Assembly (NCBI RefSeq): GCF_003460605.1
Contig: NZ_QTVN01000021.1
Location: forward strand, 1 to 64,000
Direction: 5' to 3'
Source: Ruminococcus sp. AF31-8BH
Lineage (GTDB): Bacteria > Bacillota > Clostridia > Lachnospirales > Lachnospiraceae
DNA length: 64,000 nt
Numbering within the stretch: position 1 is the first letter of the stretch; each line of letters opens with the position of its first letter. The position numbers and the translations under genes are program-made. Below are positions 63,725 to 64,000 of this stretch, one piece after another. Under the pieces are notes generated by a model, which did no database searches, was not told the origin of the DNA, and saw only the letters and a program-made list of their open reading frames with translations.

Positions 63725-64000
63725 ATGTTTCTTCAGAACAGTGAGAAGAAAATTGAAGAAGAATTTTTGAAATTAACAGAAAAGCTTGGAGCGGACAGAG
63801 AGCCGCTGAAGAACATCTGCGGGAAACTGGATGCCTGTGACAGGGACCTGGCGCTGGCTATGAAGTATTTGTATGTGACAGCGCCGTATAGTGATCTGGT
63901 GAATTATTCTTTCGAGGATATTAAGGATTTTGCAGGTCATGGGTTGTTTCTTTATAATCATCTGGAACGAGTGCATGCGCTTCCAGAGGAAATGTTTTTG
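63725..64000 (+). CDS. transglutaminase-like protein, N-terminal fragment (cut by window end)
   Basis: The 92 visible residues start MFLQNSEKKIEEEFLKLTEK and remain open to the window end. GAGGAGG lies nine bases before the ATG. The helical opening, with YLYVTAPYSDLVNYSFEDIK, resembles the N-terminal extension of a transglutaminase-domain family in Lachnospiraceae (recalled; the catalytic domain is outside the window). Confidence 0.6.
   Translation, partial: MFLQNSEKKIEEEFLKLTEKLGADREPLKNICGKLDACDRDLALAMKYLYVTAPYSDLVNYSFEDIKDFAGHGLFLYNHLERVHALPEEMFL

Overview
The window is a chromosomal segment of a Gram-positive gut anaerobe. The gene complement (EF-Tu, EF-G, RpoB/RpoC without a beta-beta' fusion, an L10-leader-controlled rplJL operon), the purine-rich Shine-Dalgarno sequences with frequent TTG/GTG starts, and the Clostridia-style integrative element all fit family Lachnospiraceae. 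The proteins look Blautia/Ruminococcus-like, but that genus-level guess comes from recognition of the proteins and not from any search.

Layout. 1-50 is the 3' end of a 23S rRNA gene; no 5S gene follows it. 277-4091 holds a MATE transporter, a membrane diguanylate cyclase and two small unknown proteins, with one copy of a 164-bp palindromic MITE-like repeat. 4109-15579 is the translation/transcription core: L10 leader, rplJ, rplL, a secreted beta-helix protein, rpoB and rpoC. 15680-20202 is a putative cystine-uptake operon: a 35-residue leader peptide with six consecutive Cys codons, a glutathionyl-hydroquinone-reductase-like protein, a periplasmic-type binding protein, a GNAT acetyltransferase, a permease and an ATPase; an M20 peptidase follows. 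21561-25386 is a Ser/Thr kinase, PP2C phosphatase and unknown-protein operon. 25578-27577 (minus strand) is a cell-wall pair: a beta-lactamase-fold serine hydrolase and an N-acetylmuramoyl-L-alanine amidase. 28103-32867 is the str operon (rpsL, rpsG, fusA) followed by tuf with its own promoter.

The accessory region begins inside tuf. A 9.2-kb integrative mobilizable element (32728-41987) is inserted in the last codons of tuf. A 42-bp tuf 3' segment is repeated at both ends with one mismatch, so the host gene was given a new, still functional 3' end, and a near copy of the tuf terminator is also present on both sides. The element encodes a repressor, an excisionase, a tyrosine integrase, a RepA-like ATPase, a MobV-type relaxase, TnpV, a PadR/DUF2812 pair, an XRE regulator and, at its right end, an unlisted 32-residue hydrophobic peptide with an overlapping convergent RNA, which looks like a type I toxin-antitoxin module. 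Immediately right of attR lies a complete Wadjet (JetD-JetA-JetB-JetC) anti-plasmid condensin operon (42188-49998).

The remainder is ordinary chromosome: an ECF sigma factor with its membrane anti-sigma-like partner, a truncated MerR remnant, an SseB-like protein, a membrane protein/XRE/lipoprotein operon with a clear operator, an SGNH hydrolase, a complete oligopeptide ABC transporter (binding protein, two permeases, two ATPases), a DeoR regulator, CutC, and the start of a transglutaminase-like protein cut by the window end.

The points most worth following are the poly-Cys leader in front of the cystine operon, the tuf-specific element that replaces both the gene end and the terminator, its hidden type I toxin module, and the adjacent Wadjet operon.
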